A stretch of DNA of 64,000 bases from Gilvimarinus gilvus (GTDB taxonomy: Bacteria; Pseudomonadota; Gammaproteobacteria; Pseudomonadales; Cellvibrionaceae). The stretch spans positions 62,001 to 126,000 of the forward strand of contig NZ_JAULRU010000220.1 of the NCBI RefSeq assembly GCF_030518155.1, written 5' to 3'. Positions 17,882 to 25,797 of the stretch are shown here, one piece after another. Positions within the stretch are counted from its first letter, which is position 1, and each line of letters opens with the position of its first letter. The notes below the pieces were generated by a model. That model did no database searches. It was not told the origin of the DNA and saw only the letters and a list, made by a program, of their open reading frames with translations. A program made the translations under genes and the position numbers.

Positions 17882-18164
17882 GAATACGCTCTTGCTCAAC
17901 ATAGGTCAGCAGCTCTGCGCGCAAGGCCTTTTGAGTGACAAGATCTACCGAGCAGCCGAGTAAATCTTCCAAATAGAATTGCACGCCAAAATAGCGTTTG
18001 GCGGTCGCGGGCCCATTAAAGTGGACCAAAATATCTACATCGCTGTTTTCGTGAGTGTCATCACGGGCAGTAGACCCGAATAAATAGAGTTCGCTAACAC
18101 CAAATTTGCTTTGCAACTCAGCTTTACACGATGTAAGCAATTTCAAGGCTTTTTCACGGTTCAT
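17874..18164 (-). CDS. mntA: MntA-like minimal nucleotidyltransferase antitoxin
   Basis: 96 residues. The polymerase-beta nucleotidyltransferase motif GSTARDDTHENSDVD places Gly30-Ser31 and the metal-binding Asp42-x-Asp44. This is the size and motif of MntA proteins that AMPylate and silence HepT. Translation is probably coupled to hepT through the 8-nt overlap. No clear promoter is visible in the short gap to the displaced tmRNA tail at 18210. Confidence 0.92.
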   Translation of the reverse strand: MNREKALKLLTSCKAELQSKFGVSELYLFGSTARDDTHENSDVDILVHFNGPATAKRYFGVQFYLEDLLGCSVDLVTQKALRAELLTYVEQERIHV

Positions 18165-18209
18165 AGCGTAATTTCGATTACAGTCGTTAGCTCTATAGTA
18201 TTTTGAATA

Positions 18210-18297
18210 GGACGGGGGTTCAACTCCCCCCGCCCAAGGTCACCCCCACTGGGTGGCCTTTTTTGTTTGTGGGGCGAGTAGAGAGTGTCCCCCGTAG
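18210..18297 (+). repeat. tmRNA 3'-end direct repeat, copy 2 (displaced tail)
   Basis: 25 bp identical to the ssrA T-arm, then a variant terminator hairpin and a 47-bp identical stretch. It lacks the discriminator and CCA, so it is not a functional tmRNA end. With copy 1 it encloses the mntA-hepT module (repeat-to-repeat distance about 1.14 kb). Confidence 0.92.
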
Positions 18298-18562
18298 GGT
18301 GGTTGACGTGCATGGACGCACTAAGACCCAAAGCACTCGCACGCTCGCGGGCCAGCTTTGTCGCGGGCGCAGGGTGAGGCAAGTGTGTAAAATGCGCCGC
18401 CGAACGACCACGAGCTACGCTAGTGGGCCGGCCCCGAAGGACGCAGGAACGATCACAAATCTGACCGGATCAGATTTGCACACCACATTCCAAACTGGAT
18501 CTAAACCGCAATACCGATTATCGTATGCGCTTGTTTAAAACCCATAGAAAAGAGACACGATT
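18298..18562. other. Intergenic region with perfect inverted repeat
   Basis: Contains CAAATCTGA / TCAGATTTG (18456-18464 and 18470-18478, 5-nt spacer) about 85 bp before the parvulin start, a candidate operator or hairpin. No gene is supported. Confidence 0.5.
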
Positions 18563-18844
18563 ATGCCTCAAGCCGCCGCACGTCACATTCTGGTCGACAG
18601 CGAAGCCACCTGTAACGAACTGAAAGCGAAAATTGAAGCCGGTGAAGATTTCGCCAAATTAGCGCAAGATCATTCCAGCTGCCCTTCGGGCCGCAACGGC
18701 GGTGATCTGGGCACCTTCGGCCCCGGCCAAATGGTTGCCGAGTTCGACAAAGTCGTATTCAGCGCACCGGTCAACGAAGTTCAGGGCCCGGTTAAAACCC
18801 AGTTTGGTTATCACCTGCTGGAAGTCACCGAGCGTCAGGACTAA
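18563..18844 (+). CDS. ppiC: Parvulin-type peptidyl-prolyl isomerase (PpiC-like)
   Basis: 93 residues, the length of the free-standing cytosolic parvulins. It reads ARHILVDSEATCNELKAKIEAGEDFAKLAQDHSSCPSGRNGGDLGTFGPGQMVAEFDKVVFSAPVNEVQGPVKTQFGYHLLEV (quoted here only in part as family landmarks: ARHILV, SSCPSG, GDLGTFGPGQM, FGYHLLEV). The domain fills the protein and there is no signal peptide. It catalyses cis-trans isomerisation of peptidyl-proline bonds. AAAGAGA lies about 8 nt before the ATG. Single gene. Confidence 0.95.
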   Translation: MPQAAARHILVDSEATCNELKAKIEAGEDFAKLAQDHSSCPSGRNGGDLGTFGPGQMVAEFDKVVFSAPVNEVQGPVKTQFGYHLLEVTERQD

Positions 18845-18859
18845 CAGGAACTAAAAACA

Positions 18860-18892
18860 CCACGCCCGTTTCGCTACCCGAACTGGGCGTGG
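18860..18892 (+). terminator. Stem-loop after ppiC
   Basis: CCACGCCC pairs with GGGCGTGG across a 17-nt loop, 15 bp after the stop codon. No T-tract follows, so terminator function is only likely. Confidence 0.4.
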
Positions 18893-19106
18893 GGCAATTC
18901 GAGATCAATCGTACAATTGCCGCAATTACAGCGTACCTCAGGGGTACAAGAGAAAAATTACGCGAACTACTTTAAACCTTTCGCGATACCCTTCCGATAA
19001 CGGCATGGCGGCATAAAGGCAAATAATGCACGCCGCCCAACTGCGCACCTAACGATTGATGAGTCCCCGCTGCACTGACCACTCTAGCGATTGTCCACCA
19101 TGGGCG

Positions 19107-19961
19107 TTAGCGATAAGACTCTGGCGCCTTAATATGCTGGGCAAACTCTTCGGAATCGTGCTGTATCCACAATTGGGCATTGGTTTGTGCCAAAACCTCG
19201 TCGATAAATGCAAAAGATTGAATGGTAGTGGCTTTATCGTTCCACACAGGAATTCCATAGTGCTCTCTGTTCAGTGCAAAGTGATATAAATCACCCGACA
19301 AAACCACCGGCCCCGTCTCCGCCAAATCGATGTACAGGGACTGGTGACCTTGGGTGTGCCCTGGCGTCGAGAGAATGACAACCGAACCATCACCAAAGAC
19401 ATCAACATGGCCCTCAACCGGAGTGACTTTGTCTGCCGGGCGCTGATGATAATGATCGGGATGGTAACCGTAGGCGCTGGCCTGGTCGGAGTAAGCCATT
19501 GCTTTTTCCCTGCCCTGCATCAACCACTGCGCCTGCGAAAACATCGAACTGTTACCGGTGTGATCACGGTGCAAATGGGAAAACACCAGATAATCAACTG
19601 ACTCCGGCGGTATGTTTAATTCTTGCAGTTGCGCGGCTAGCGGCTTCTCGACCCAGAAACGAAAGGCACCATCCATTACCTCAATACCCTCGGGCAGCTC
19701 CGCCAAGGCATCATCAAGGCCTGTGTCCCACAATAACGTTGCCTCGGGATGGCGCACCAAAAAGCAAGGGCTCACCATTTGCAGTGGCTCGTCGTCCTGC
19801 AATAAAGGGTTAAAAAGCGACGGCTTCCGAGCTTCGAGGTGACCACAATCCAATACATAAAGGGTGATCGGTACCTCGCCTGAGGTGGACAGGCGCGGCA
19901 GCTCAGCAGCCACCGACACCTTGACCATCAATAATATGAAAAATGAGCTCAATAATCGCAT
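19107..19961 (-). CDS. Exported metallo-beta-lactamase-fold hydrolase, AHL-lactonase-like
   Basis: 284 residues with a signal peptide (first ~19, ending SVAAE). The zinc motif SHLHRDHTGN (HxHxDH), a later STPGHTQGHQ and SGDLYHF give the full metal site of the MBL superfamily. The overall arrangement (LYVLDCGHLE at the start of the mature part) resembles N-acyl-homoserine lactonases. The substrate is unproven. AGGAG sits 7 nt before the ATG. It is divergent from a LysR regulator with only 73 bp between, so that regulator probably controls it. Confidence 0.88.
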   Translation of the reverse strand: MRLLSSFFILLMVKVSVAAELPRLSTSGEVPITLYVLDCGHLEARKPSLFNPLLQDDEPLQMVSPCFLVRHPEATLLWDTGLDDALAELPEGIEVMDGAFRFWVEKPLAAQLQELNIPPESVDYLVFSHLHRDHTGNSSMFSQAQWLMQGREKAMAYSDQASAYGYHPDHYHQRPADKVTPVEGHVDVFGDGSVVILSTPGHTQGHQSLYIDLAETGPVVLSGDLYHFALNREHYGIPVWNDKATTIQSFAFIDEVLAQTNAQLWIQHDSEEFAQHIKAPESYR

Positions 19962-20034
19962 GCTTATCTCCTGTGATTTATAAAGGTAAACATGCTAACG
20001 TTTCATTTACAGGATAATAATAGGCATATTTGCA

Positions 20035-20952
20035 ATGGATCATCCCACCAATGAACATAAAGGCCATCACCTGGACGACACGCTCATCGCCATTGAGGTT
20101 CTGCGACGGGGCAGCTTCGCCGCCGCAGCCAAGCGTCTGAATATGCCTACCAGCACAGTAAGCCGCCGGATAACCAACCTAGAGGCCGCGCTGGGTGTCA
20201 GATTGCTCGACCGGACATCTCGCAAAGTCCGGCATACTGAGCAAGGTAAACTACTATTGAGCTTATGCGAAAACGCAATCGACGAGATTAGTGCCAATCT
20301 CAACACCGTGGTGCGCTCAAAACACACCTTGAGCGGCCCCATCCGAATTACGGCCCCAGTACTGTTAGGGAACGAACTTTTCTCAGGCTGGTTCAGTGAA
20401 TTTATGCGGGAATACCCTGACGTCACGCTGGATGTCTTGCTCAGCAACCGTAATGAAGATTTACTGACCAAAGACATCGATCTTGCCATACGCCTCGGGC
20501 CGCTACCGGATTCCGGTTTTATCGGTCAACGGCTGTTTACCACCCACTCCGTACTCTGCGCGTCCCCGCACCTGTGGGACGCGCAACGGCAAGTAACCCT
20601 CACCCAACTGCAGGAACTACCTTTCTTACTGATGAACTCCCAGCGCGACGGCATTATGTTCGAGACCGAGCGCTCAGGGGTTAGCAATTTCCGCCCGAGT
20701 AAAATTGCTCTCGTATCCAATGACCTCGCTCTAATACGCGAAGCGACGCTTGCAGGCTCCGGCGTGGCCTGTCTGCCTAAAGAAGTTATCGCCTCAGCGT
20801 TGCAACAGGGAACACTGATTAACATCGCCCCCTATGCCAAAATCAATACACCGCGACACATTTATGCATTCTATCCAAGCCGACGTTATATGCCGGAAAA
20901 AGTGCAAAGGTTTCTCGAATTCATTAGCAAAAAATGCGAACAGTACAGCTAG
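20035..20952 (+). CDS. LysR-family transcriptional regulator
   Basis: 305 residues. The N-terminal helix-turn-helix (RRGSFAAAAKRLNMPTSTVSRRITNLEAALGVRLLDRTSRKV) is followed by a substrate-binding domain. The closest style is the DsdC/AaeR-like one-domain group with SGPIRITAPVLLG. It is divergent from the MBL-fold gene at 19107, a typical LysR-target arrangement. Its TAG stop falls in the CTAGCA start of a dispersed repeat. Confidence 0.92.
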   Translation: MDHPTNEHKGHHLDDTLIAIEVLRRGSFAAAAKRLNMPTSTVSRRITNLEAALGVRLLDRTSRKVRHTEQGKLLLSLCENAIDEISANLNTVVRSKHTLSGPIRITAPVLLGNELFSGWFSEFMREYPDVTLDVLLSNRNEDLLTKDIDLAIRLGPLPDSGFIGQRLFTTHSVLCASPHLWDAQRQVTLTQLQELPFLLMNSQRDGIMFETERSGVSNFRPSKIALVSNDLALIREATLAGSGVACLPKEVIASALQQGTLINIAPYAKINTPRHIYAFYPSRRYMPEKVQRFLEFISKKCEQYS

Positions 20953-20985
20953 CAAGGCTGTAGAAAACCCCTTGCATGCTCAGCG
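20949..20985 (+). repeat. Dispersed CTAGCAAGGCTGTTGAAAA-type repeat, copy 1
   Basis: Begins at the LysR stop codon (CTAGCAAGGCTGTAGAAAA) and continues CCCCTTGCATGCTCAGCG. Related copies are at 45162-45199, 57864-57896 and, inverted, 58094-58131. Confidence 0.8.
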
Positions 20986-21254
20986 TGGCCTGAGTGGGTG
21001 AAAAGGACACCCGCGGCTACGTTGGCTAACGAACGTGCCTTTTTAATCACTCAACACCAAGAAAATGACACCTTGAAGCTTCAACAAGCGTGTTGAATTG
21101 AATAAAGTATACTGACTACAAAGCCCACTACGCGCGATAAGCCGTGACTGCCACTTTCTTGGATAATCCAAGCAATTGCATACGGGCTTCTAAGTCGTGC
21201 AATCAACGGCGCGTTCGGTGCGTCTTACGGAAATAACAACGGTAGGGAAAGGCC
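20986..21254. other. Intergenic region upstream of the DUF418 gene
   Basis: Holds the second dispersed repeat (21078-21115) and the presumed DUF418 promoter. No gene seen. Confidence 0.5.
21078..21115 (+). repeat. Dispersed TTCAACAAGC-type repeat, copy A
   Basis: About 38 bp, sharing TTCAACAAGC, GTTGAA, TGAAT and AAGTA with 27624-27661 (roughly 80% identical by eye). Looser relatives ending AAGTAAACTGTCCCC and AAGTAGACCGTCCCC occur near 40640 and 26030. Confidence 0.65.
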
Positions 21255-22481
21255 ATGTATACCCAAAATAATACCTCCCGCATTCATGCAGTCGATGCTC
21301 TGCGCGGCTTTGCCTTAGCCGGCATCACCATAGCGCACATGCTCGAGCAGTTTATCGCCGCCCCTCGCCCCCAGGGTGATGCCTGGGGCGTAGCGCCCAC
21401 ATTACTGGATCAAGCAATACAGGCCGTGGGCTTTTTGTTGATCAGCGGCAAGTTCTTTTCCATCTTCTCGCTGCTGTTTGGTATCAGCTTCGCCATTATG
21501 ATGGCCAATGCCGAAAAGCGCGGCCAGGCCTTTAGCGGCCGTTTTCTCTGGCGGTTAATTCTGCTGTTTGCCATTGGGCTGGTGCATACGATGTTTTATC
21601 GCGGCGACATTCTCACGGTTTATACCGTGATTGGGCTCAGCCTGCCGCTGTTTTACCGTTTGCCGGATAAGGTGCTCTGGGTTATTGCCCTGGTTTTGTT
21701 TGCGGGGTTTGGTCGCGCGGTCTTCTTCCTTATTACCGGCTCGGACACGCTCTTACCCTTTGCCTGGACGCCTGAATCGCCCGTGCTGGCCGAATATATC
21801 CAGACGATTAAAAACGGCTCTTTGCTGGACGTGTTCGCCCTCAACCTAACACAGGGGCTGGCCACCAAATACGACTATCAGGTCGCTGTGGGTGGTCGCG
21901 GCTACTTAACGCTGGCCTATTTCCTGGTCGGTATTTGGCTGGTACGCAGCGGTATCGTAAGTGACATTGCCAACCGCATGGCCGATGTTAAAAAAAGCTT
22001 CTTTTACTCCCTAGGCGCCGCGCTGGTGTTCCTGCTGCTTACCATTGGCAGCTTCGTGACCTTGCCGCAACCACTGGATATGACTAGCTGGCATTTCGTG
22101 CTGGGTATGACCGCTTACGACCTACTGGGCATAGCGCTTACCGTTACCCTGATATGTGCCTTTTTGTGGCTCTACCTGAAAAAGCCCGACGGTAAACTGA
22201 ACGCCCTCGCGCCCTATGGCCGCCTGGCGTTAAGCAATTATTTGCTGCAAACCTTAATAGGCACGTTTATTTTCTTCGGTTGGGGCCTGGGCCTGGTGGG
22301 CAGCCTGCACGAGTGGCAAACCCTACTGATTGCTCTGCTGATAATTTACCTGCAAATTAAAATCAGCGCCTGGTGGCTGTCTCGCTACCGCTATGGCCCG
22401 CTGGAATGGGCATGGCGTTGTGGTACTTATTTTAAAGGAATGCCGTTTAAGGTTGAACGGAGTGCGAGCAGCGGTGAATGA
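21255..22481 (+). CDS. DUF418 / YeiB-like multi-spanning membrane protein
   Basis: 408 residues with about ten hydrophobic segments. The N-terminus (RIHAVDALRGFALAGITIAHM) and the C-terminal DUF418 domain (APYGRLALSNYLLQTLIG...GPLEWAWRCGTY) are diagnostic. The biochemical role of the family is not known; it belongs to the wider acyltransferase-3-like membrane fold. GGGAAAGG precedes the ATG. The last 261 bp recur as tails at 24086-24352 and the last ~108 bp again at 25798-25905, so this gene end has been an insertion point for the two following modules. Confidence 0.92.
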   Translation: MYTQNNTSRIHAVDALRGFALAGITIAHMLEQFIAAPRPQGDAWGVAPTLLDQAIQAVGFLLISGKFFSIFSLLFGISFAIMMANAEKRGQAFSGRFLWRLILLFAIGLVHTMFYRGDILTVYTVIGLSLPLFYRLPDKVLWVIALVLFAGFGRAVFFLITGSDTLLPFAWTPESPVLAEYIQTIKNGSLLDVFALNLTQGLATKYDYQVAVGGRGYLTLAYFLVGIWLVRSGIVSDIANRMADVKKSFFYSLGAALVFLLLTIGSFVTLPQPLDMTSWHFVLGMTAYDLLGIALTVTLICAFLWLYLKKPDGKLNALAPYGRLALSNYLLQTLIGTFIFFGWGLGLVGSLHEWQTLLIALLIIYLQIKISAWWLSRYRYGPLEWAWRCGTYFKGMPFKVERSASSGE

Positions 22482-22680
22482 TCGTTGGCCGTCGAATATC
22501 AAAGCTATAGCGACACCGTCATTGGGCAGGTTCAGGGTAAGTGTTTTGTAAGTGAGCTGAATCCAACCCAAATGTGCTCAAGACCTGGCCCTCATTCTGC
22601 CCCAACCAGTTCGCCCAGCGGGTGGCCTTGTTTGTATTGACGAAAAAGAACGCGCTAATCAGAAACTGTGGTGACAACTT

Positions 22681-23379
22681 TTAGAACCAGGATGCCATTA
22701 CTCTCAACATATCCGTTACAACGGCTGGAGAGTGTCTGTCGTCTATCACTAAACCCGGCAACACATTCAGAAATTCGTCGTTGAATAAACTTGTCGCCTG
22801 AGCGGACAAATACTGCTTTACGTCTTCTGGGGCTGCCTCTAGTTCTCTAATGAGTCCACTGCGGTTTTCCAGCACAAAAACAATGTCTTCCAGATCGTGA
22901 CTGTAGAAATTGCCTTCTCCACGATCTAAAAACGCCTCAAATTTAGTTGCCAGAAAATACACCGGTGACACCACTTGTATCTCTAAATCGTTAGCCACGT
23001 TATGTGGTTGGGTGTGATCAAGCGCTTGCTTATACCATTTATTGGTGAAACCCATTGCTCGCGAATCAGAAGACATAACATCCAGCGTTACCCGAGCACC
23101 GCGACTGTTATATAACCAGCTGCAAATGGGGCCTGAAACATCTTCCACAAACCCTCGTTCGCGCAACGCGGCACTAAAAGCTTGATACTCAAAATAGGTA
23201 GCCAGATCGACGATTACATCCACGTCCTCGGTCTGCCGGACGCCCGAATAGGCCACTTCATCCACCAGCAAAACCGTAGTACACCCGCCCACAAAGACCA
23301 CTCGATGCAGCAAATCGCCCAGCCCTTGCGCTATTAATACCAACTGCCGCCGGTTAAAGTCATACCGGGCCATATTCAT
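22681..23379 (-). CDS. AbiEii-like nucleotidyltransferase (toxin candidate)
   Basis: 232 residues. The N-terminal part has the nucleotidyltransferase pattern FVGGCTTVLL...QTEDVDVIVDL (G-G and D-x-D metal residues), followed by a LATKFEAFLDRG...SHDLEDIVFVL segment typical of the AbiEii/AbiGii nucleotidyltransferase group. In such systems the enzyme is the toxin and a winged-helix protein the antitoxin and repressor. It starts 3 bp after the upstream gene's stop, so the two form an operon. It runs tail-to-tail with the DUF418 gene and lies between two copies of that gene's 3' end. ATG at 23373 is an alternative start. Confidence 0.82.
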   Translation of the reverse strand: MNMARYDFNRRQLVLIAQGLGDLLHRVVFVGGCTTVLLVDEVAYSGVRQTEDVDVIVDLATYFEYQAFSAALRERGFVEDVSGPICSWLYNSRGARVTLDVMSSDSRAMGFTNKWYKQALDHTQPHNVANDLEIQVVSPVYFLATKFEAFLDRGEGNFYSHDLEDIVFVLENRSGLIRELEAAPEDVKQYLSAQATSLFNDEFLNVLPGLVIDDRHSPAVVTDMLRVMASWF

Positions 23380-23382
23380 GCG

Positions 23383-23907
23383 TCATGACTCCCTTCCCGT
23401 TAATAAACGCTTCAAACCCGCACGCGCTATGGCCAACTCCCGCGGTCTACCTAAACGAATAGCATCCACCAGCGCGAGGGCCTTATAAAGTAAAGCGTCT
23501 TGCGAGGCGGCAACGGGAACTCCTTTATAAATAGGCTCAACAATAACACCCTCCTGCATACCGCCTGGCACCGCCCATATGACACCGGGACTGGGTGGAA
23601 CCATTTCGGTTCTTACTAACTCACAGCTCCAGCCCGTGCCCATACCACGGCCGTACCCTTTCTCTTGAACAGCATAAGCATAGCGAACCCCAAAGCTCAG
23701 CCATTCCGTGAGCGCATTCACCTCAGCGTAGTAGCCCCCCTCGCGCGAGACAAGAAGCCTTGCAACGAGTAAGCGCCTGGCACCTTTACTCACCTCACTC
23801 GCACTCATATCCAGTGCAGCGGCCAAGTCGCGCACAGGCAAATGCAGCCCACTGGACTGCAGAGCCCAGTATTTAAGTGCTAAAAGTGTATCTTGAGGTT
23901 TAAGCAT
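23383..23907 (-). CDS. Winged-helix protein, probable antitoxin/repressor of the nucleotidyltransferase
   Basis: 174 residues from the ATG at 23907; an open frame to 24000 would read through the operator. The N-terminal winged helix (LALKYWALQSSGLHLPVRDLAAALDMSASEVSKGARRLLVARLL) is followed by a ~100-residue domain of unknown type. It is the first gene of a two-gene operon with the nucleotidyltransferase. A perfect 12-bp inverted repeat lies 6 bp upstream of its start, which fits autorepression. The functional pairing is inferred from gene order. Confidence 0.78.
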   Translation of the reverse strand: MLKPQDTLLALKYWALQSSGLHLPVRDLAAALDMSASEVSKGARRLLVARLLVSREGGYYAEVNALTEWLSFGVRYAYAVQEKGYGRGMGTGWSCELVRTEMVPPSPGVIWAVPGGMQEGVIVEPIYKGVPVAASQDALLYKALALVDAIRLGRPRELAIARAGLKRLLTGRES

Positions 23908-23913
23908 TACTTT

Positions 23914-23947
23914 AACCTGTTTCCTATTTTGAAACAGGAAACAGGTT
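23914..23947. promoter_or_regulatory. Perfect 12-bp inverted repeat, probable autoregulatory operator
   Basis: AACCTGTTTCCT and AGGAAACAGGTT with a 10-nt spacer that itself holds a further GAAACAG. It covers the space directly before the winged-helix start, where a repressor would block transcription. Confidence 0.8.
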
Positions 23948-24085
23948 ATGCTAAATATGAATATGCTGTCAAGAGCAACTAGCCAGCGGTTTCTAAGCAC
24001 CGGAACCAGATGCTGCCAGTCCCTTCGGCGACAATGGCCAACCTACACTATCGCCCCAAGTACACCCCCGCCTCAGCAACTGCTC

Positions 24086-24352
24086 CGCCTGGCGTTAAGC
24101 AATTATTTGCTGCAAACCTTAATAGGCACGTCTATTTTCTTCGGTTGGGGCCTGGGCCTGGGCCTGGTGGGCAGCCTGCACGAGTGGCAAACCCTACTGA
24201 TTGCTCTGTTAATAATTTACCTGCAAATTAAAATCAGCGCCTGGTGGCTGTCGCGCTACCGCTATGGCCCGCTGGAGTGGGCGTGGCGTTGTGGCACCTA
24301 TTTTAAAGGAATACCGTTTAAGGTTGAACGGAGTGCGGGCAGCGGGAAATGA
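24086..24352 (+). pseudogene. DUF418 gene tail, displaced copy 2
   Basis: 267 bp nearly identical to the last 261 bp of the DUF418 gene, from CGCCTGGCGTTAAGC to the TGA stop, with a 6-bp GGGCCT duplication keeping the frame. Similarity starts abruptly at 24086 and ends within 1-2 bp of the stop. No start or ribosome site of its own, so not a gene. Confidence 0.93.
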
Positions 24353-24731
24353 TTGAACAAGCCATGAGGAAATCCCTGACGGTTAAAAAATAAGCGGAAC
24401 CACTCTAGTCCCTGCCAGGAAGCATCACGGATATTGGCAGCAACTTCGATTTGCGATGAAATAGAAAATATTAATAATATCAAAAGCTTATAAAACCTTG
24501 CTGCCAAACTAACGCTCTATAATGAAATAGGTCGGACATTGCCGATTCGCGCAGGAGTTTTTAGCAATCGAGCCCAATTATCCGCCCATGGCCGTAGTTT
24601 TTACGGCAAACTTGGCACCATACGGTACTGACTGATTTTTTTGATACTCTAAAACCAATAAACCCCAGCTAGAGAGCTGGGGCTTATTAAGAGATTCGGC
24701 AAGTTTTGCGGTATGATTGCGCCTAAAAAGC
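24353..24731. other. Non-coding spacer before the zeta module
   Basis: AT-richer than its neighbours; carries the terminator of the zeta operon and no supported gene. Confidence 0.5.
24657..24688 (-). terminator. Intrinsic terminator of the zeta-toxin operon
   Basis: CCCCAGCT / AGCTGGGG with AGAG loop, extended by AATAA / TTATT, and followed on the minus strand by a TTGGTTTT run. Confidence 0.8.
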
Positions 24732-24917
24732 CTATTCAGGGCTGTTTTGACGCTGCTCAATCTTGGCCTTAGCCTGATCCAAAATCGCCTGTTGGCGAGC
24801 TGTGGCGCGCTTTAGCACCCGGCTATAGACTTTTTTCTTCTCGCGCGAAGACGCATTTCGGAAAAAGTCCGAAAATGACGTCGATTTAAGCGGTTTGTTT
24901 TGGCCAAAAGTAATCAT
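24732..24917 (-). CDS. Small basic protein paired with zeta toxin
   Basis: 61 residues, Lys/Arg-rich and predicted helical (SREKKKVYSRVLKRATARQQAILDQAKAKIEQRQ). It starts 15 bp after the zeta stop and precedes the operon terminator, so it is co-transcribed. I do not recognise a family. Position and size suggest an antitoxin or accessory factor, but classical epsilon antitoxins lie upstream of zeta and are larger, so this is an inference. Confidence 0.6.
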   Translation of the reverse strand: MITFGQNKPLKSTSFSDFFRNASSREKKKVYSRVLKRATARQQAILDQAKAKIEQRQNSPE

Positions 24918-24932
24918 AAGACAGATTATAGC

Positions 24933-25652
24933 TCAACTCGTAAGCAGTTTCTCTAAGTCGGTCGGAGTATATTTTTCAGGCACATGGTTGTCAACAACAT
25001 CGATATTCGCCTCATAGGCTCGACGGCCGTTGTTAACGTCCTTCAACACCAAATCCACGGCAATTTCTTTTCCAAACTCACGCTTCAGGCAATTCACATT
25101 CTCCCGCGCCGCAAAATACTGCTCGATAAAATGCGCCAATAAGATGCGGCGGCCCTCTGCCTGCTCCCGGGCCTGAACAAACGCCCACGCCAAACAAGGG
25201 TCTTGGTAGACATAGAGAATATGCACTGCCCGCCCCTTGCCGAGCGAACGCCTGATATTCACCCGGGCTTTGTCCAAATTCGACAAGGTGCCATCGAGAA
25301 GGAAACTTTGCTTTTGTTTGAGCGCCAAATCATGAGTTTTTTCTACTAAAACCGACACGCCCTTTTGAAACAAATAGCTATTATTGCCATCGTACTGTGC
25401 AAACTCGCGGCGCAGCTCGTCCGGGTCGATGCGTATTACTTGATTTTCACCCTGCGCCAAATCGTCTAAAAGCTCTAACGACACCTCGGTTTTACCCGCC
25501 CCTGGAGAGCCGGCCATAAACACCGATACCGGCTCCTCCTCCGAAGGATAAACCGCCTTGTCTGTTAAGCGCTTGGCAATCGGCTTTTTGTGGGCTTTTG
25601 CAAACGCAAGCGCCGCCGTTTCTATTGCCACCTCTTCCTTAGACAAATTCAT
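24933..25652 (-). CDS. Zeta-toxin family kinase
   Basis: 239 residues. Walker A is MAGSPGAGKTE (Lys54-Thr55), followed by IRIDPDELRREF, and LLDGTLSN, the order found in zeta toxins, which phosphorylate UDP-N-acetylglucosamine-type peptidoglycan precursors. A 45-residue helical N-terminal extension (NLSKEEVAIETAALAFAKAHKKPIAKR...) precedes the kinase core; some chromosomal zeta proteins use such an extension for self-inhibition. No epsilon gene lies upstream. The module sits between DUF418 tails 2 and 3 and is tail-to-tail with them. Confidence 0.88.
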   Translation of the reverse strand: MNLSKEEVAIETAALAFAKAHKKPIAKRLTDKAVYPSEEEPVSVFMAGSPGAGKTEVSLELLDDLAQGENQVIRIDPDELRREFAQYDGNNSYLFQKGVSVLVEKTHDLALKQKQSFLLDGTLSNLDKARVNIRRSLGKGRAVHILYVYQDPCLAWAFVQAREQAEGRRILLAHFIEQYFAARENVNCLKREFGKEIAVDLVLKDVNNGRRAYEANIDVVDNHVPEKYTPTDLEKLLTS

Positions 25653-25797
25653 ATAGCGACCTTAGTTTCTATAAATACTGACACCGAACAACCACCACAC
25701 TCGGCCCCCAGCACCCAGCCACCATGTGGCGAACAACCTCATCCTGAAAAATCCGTTCTCTTGTCGCGTCTTGCGCTCTTTGCTTTGTTGGTGTTGC

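Noticed and set aside
23948-24352. Possible 134-residue gene ending in a DUF418-like tail
   Set aside because: Only the last ~89 codons match, the upstream part is unrelated and overlaps the winged-helix operon promoter; treated as a displaced gene tail.
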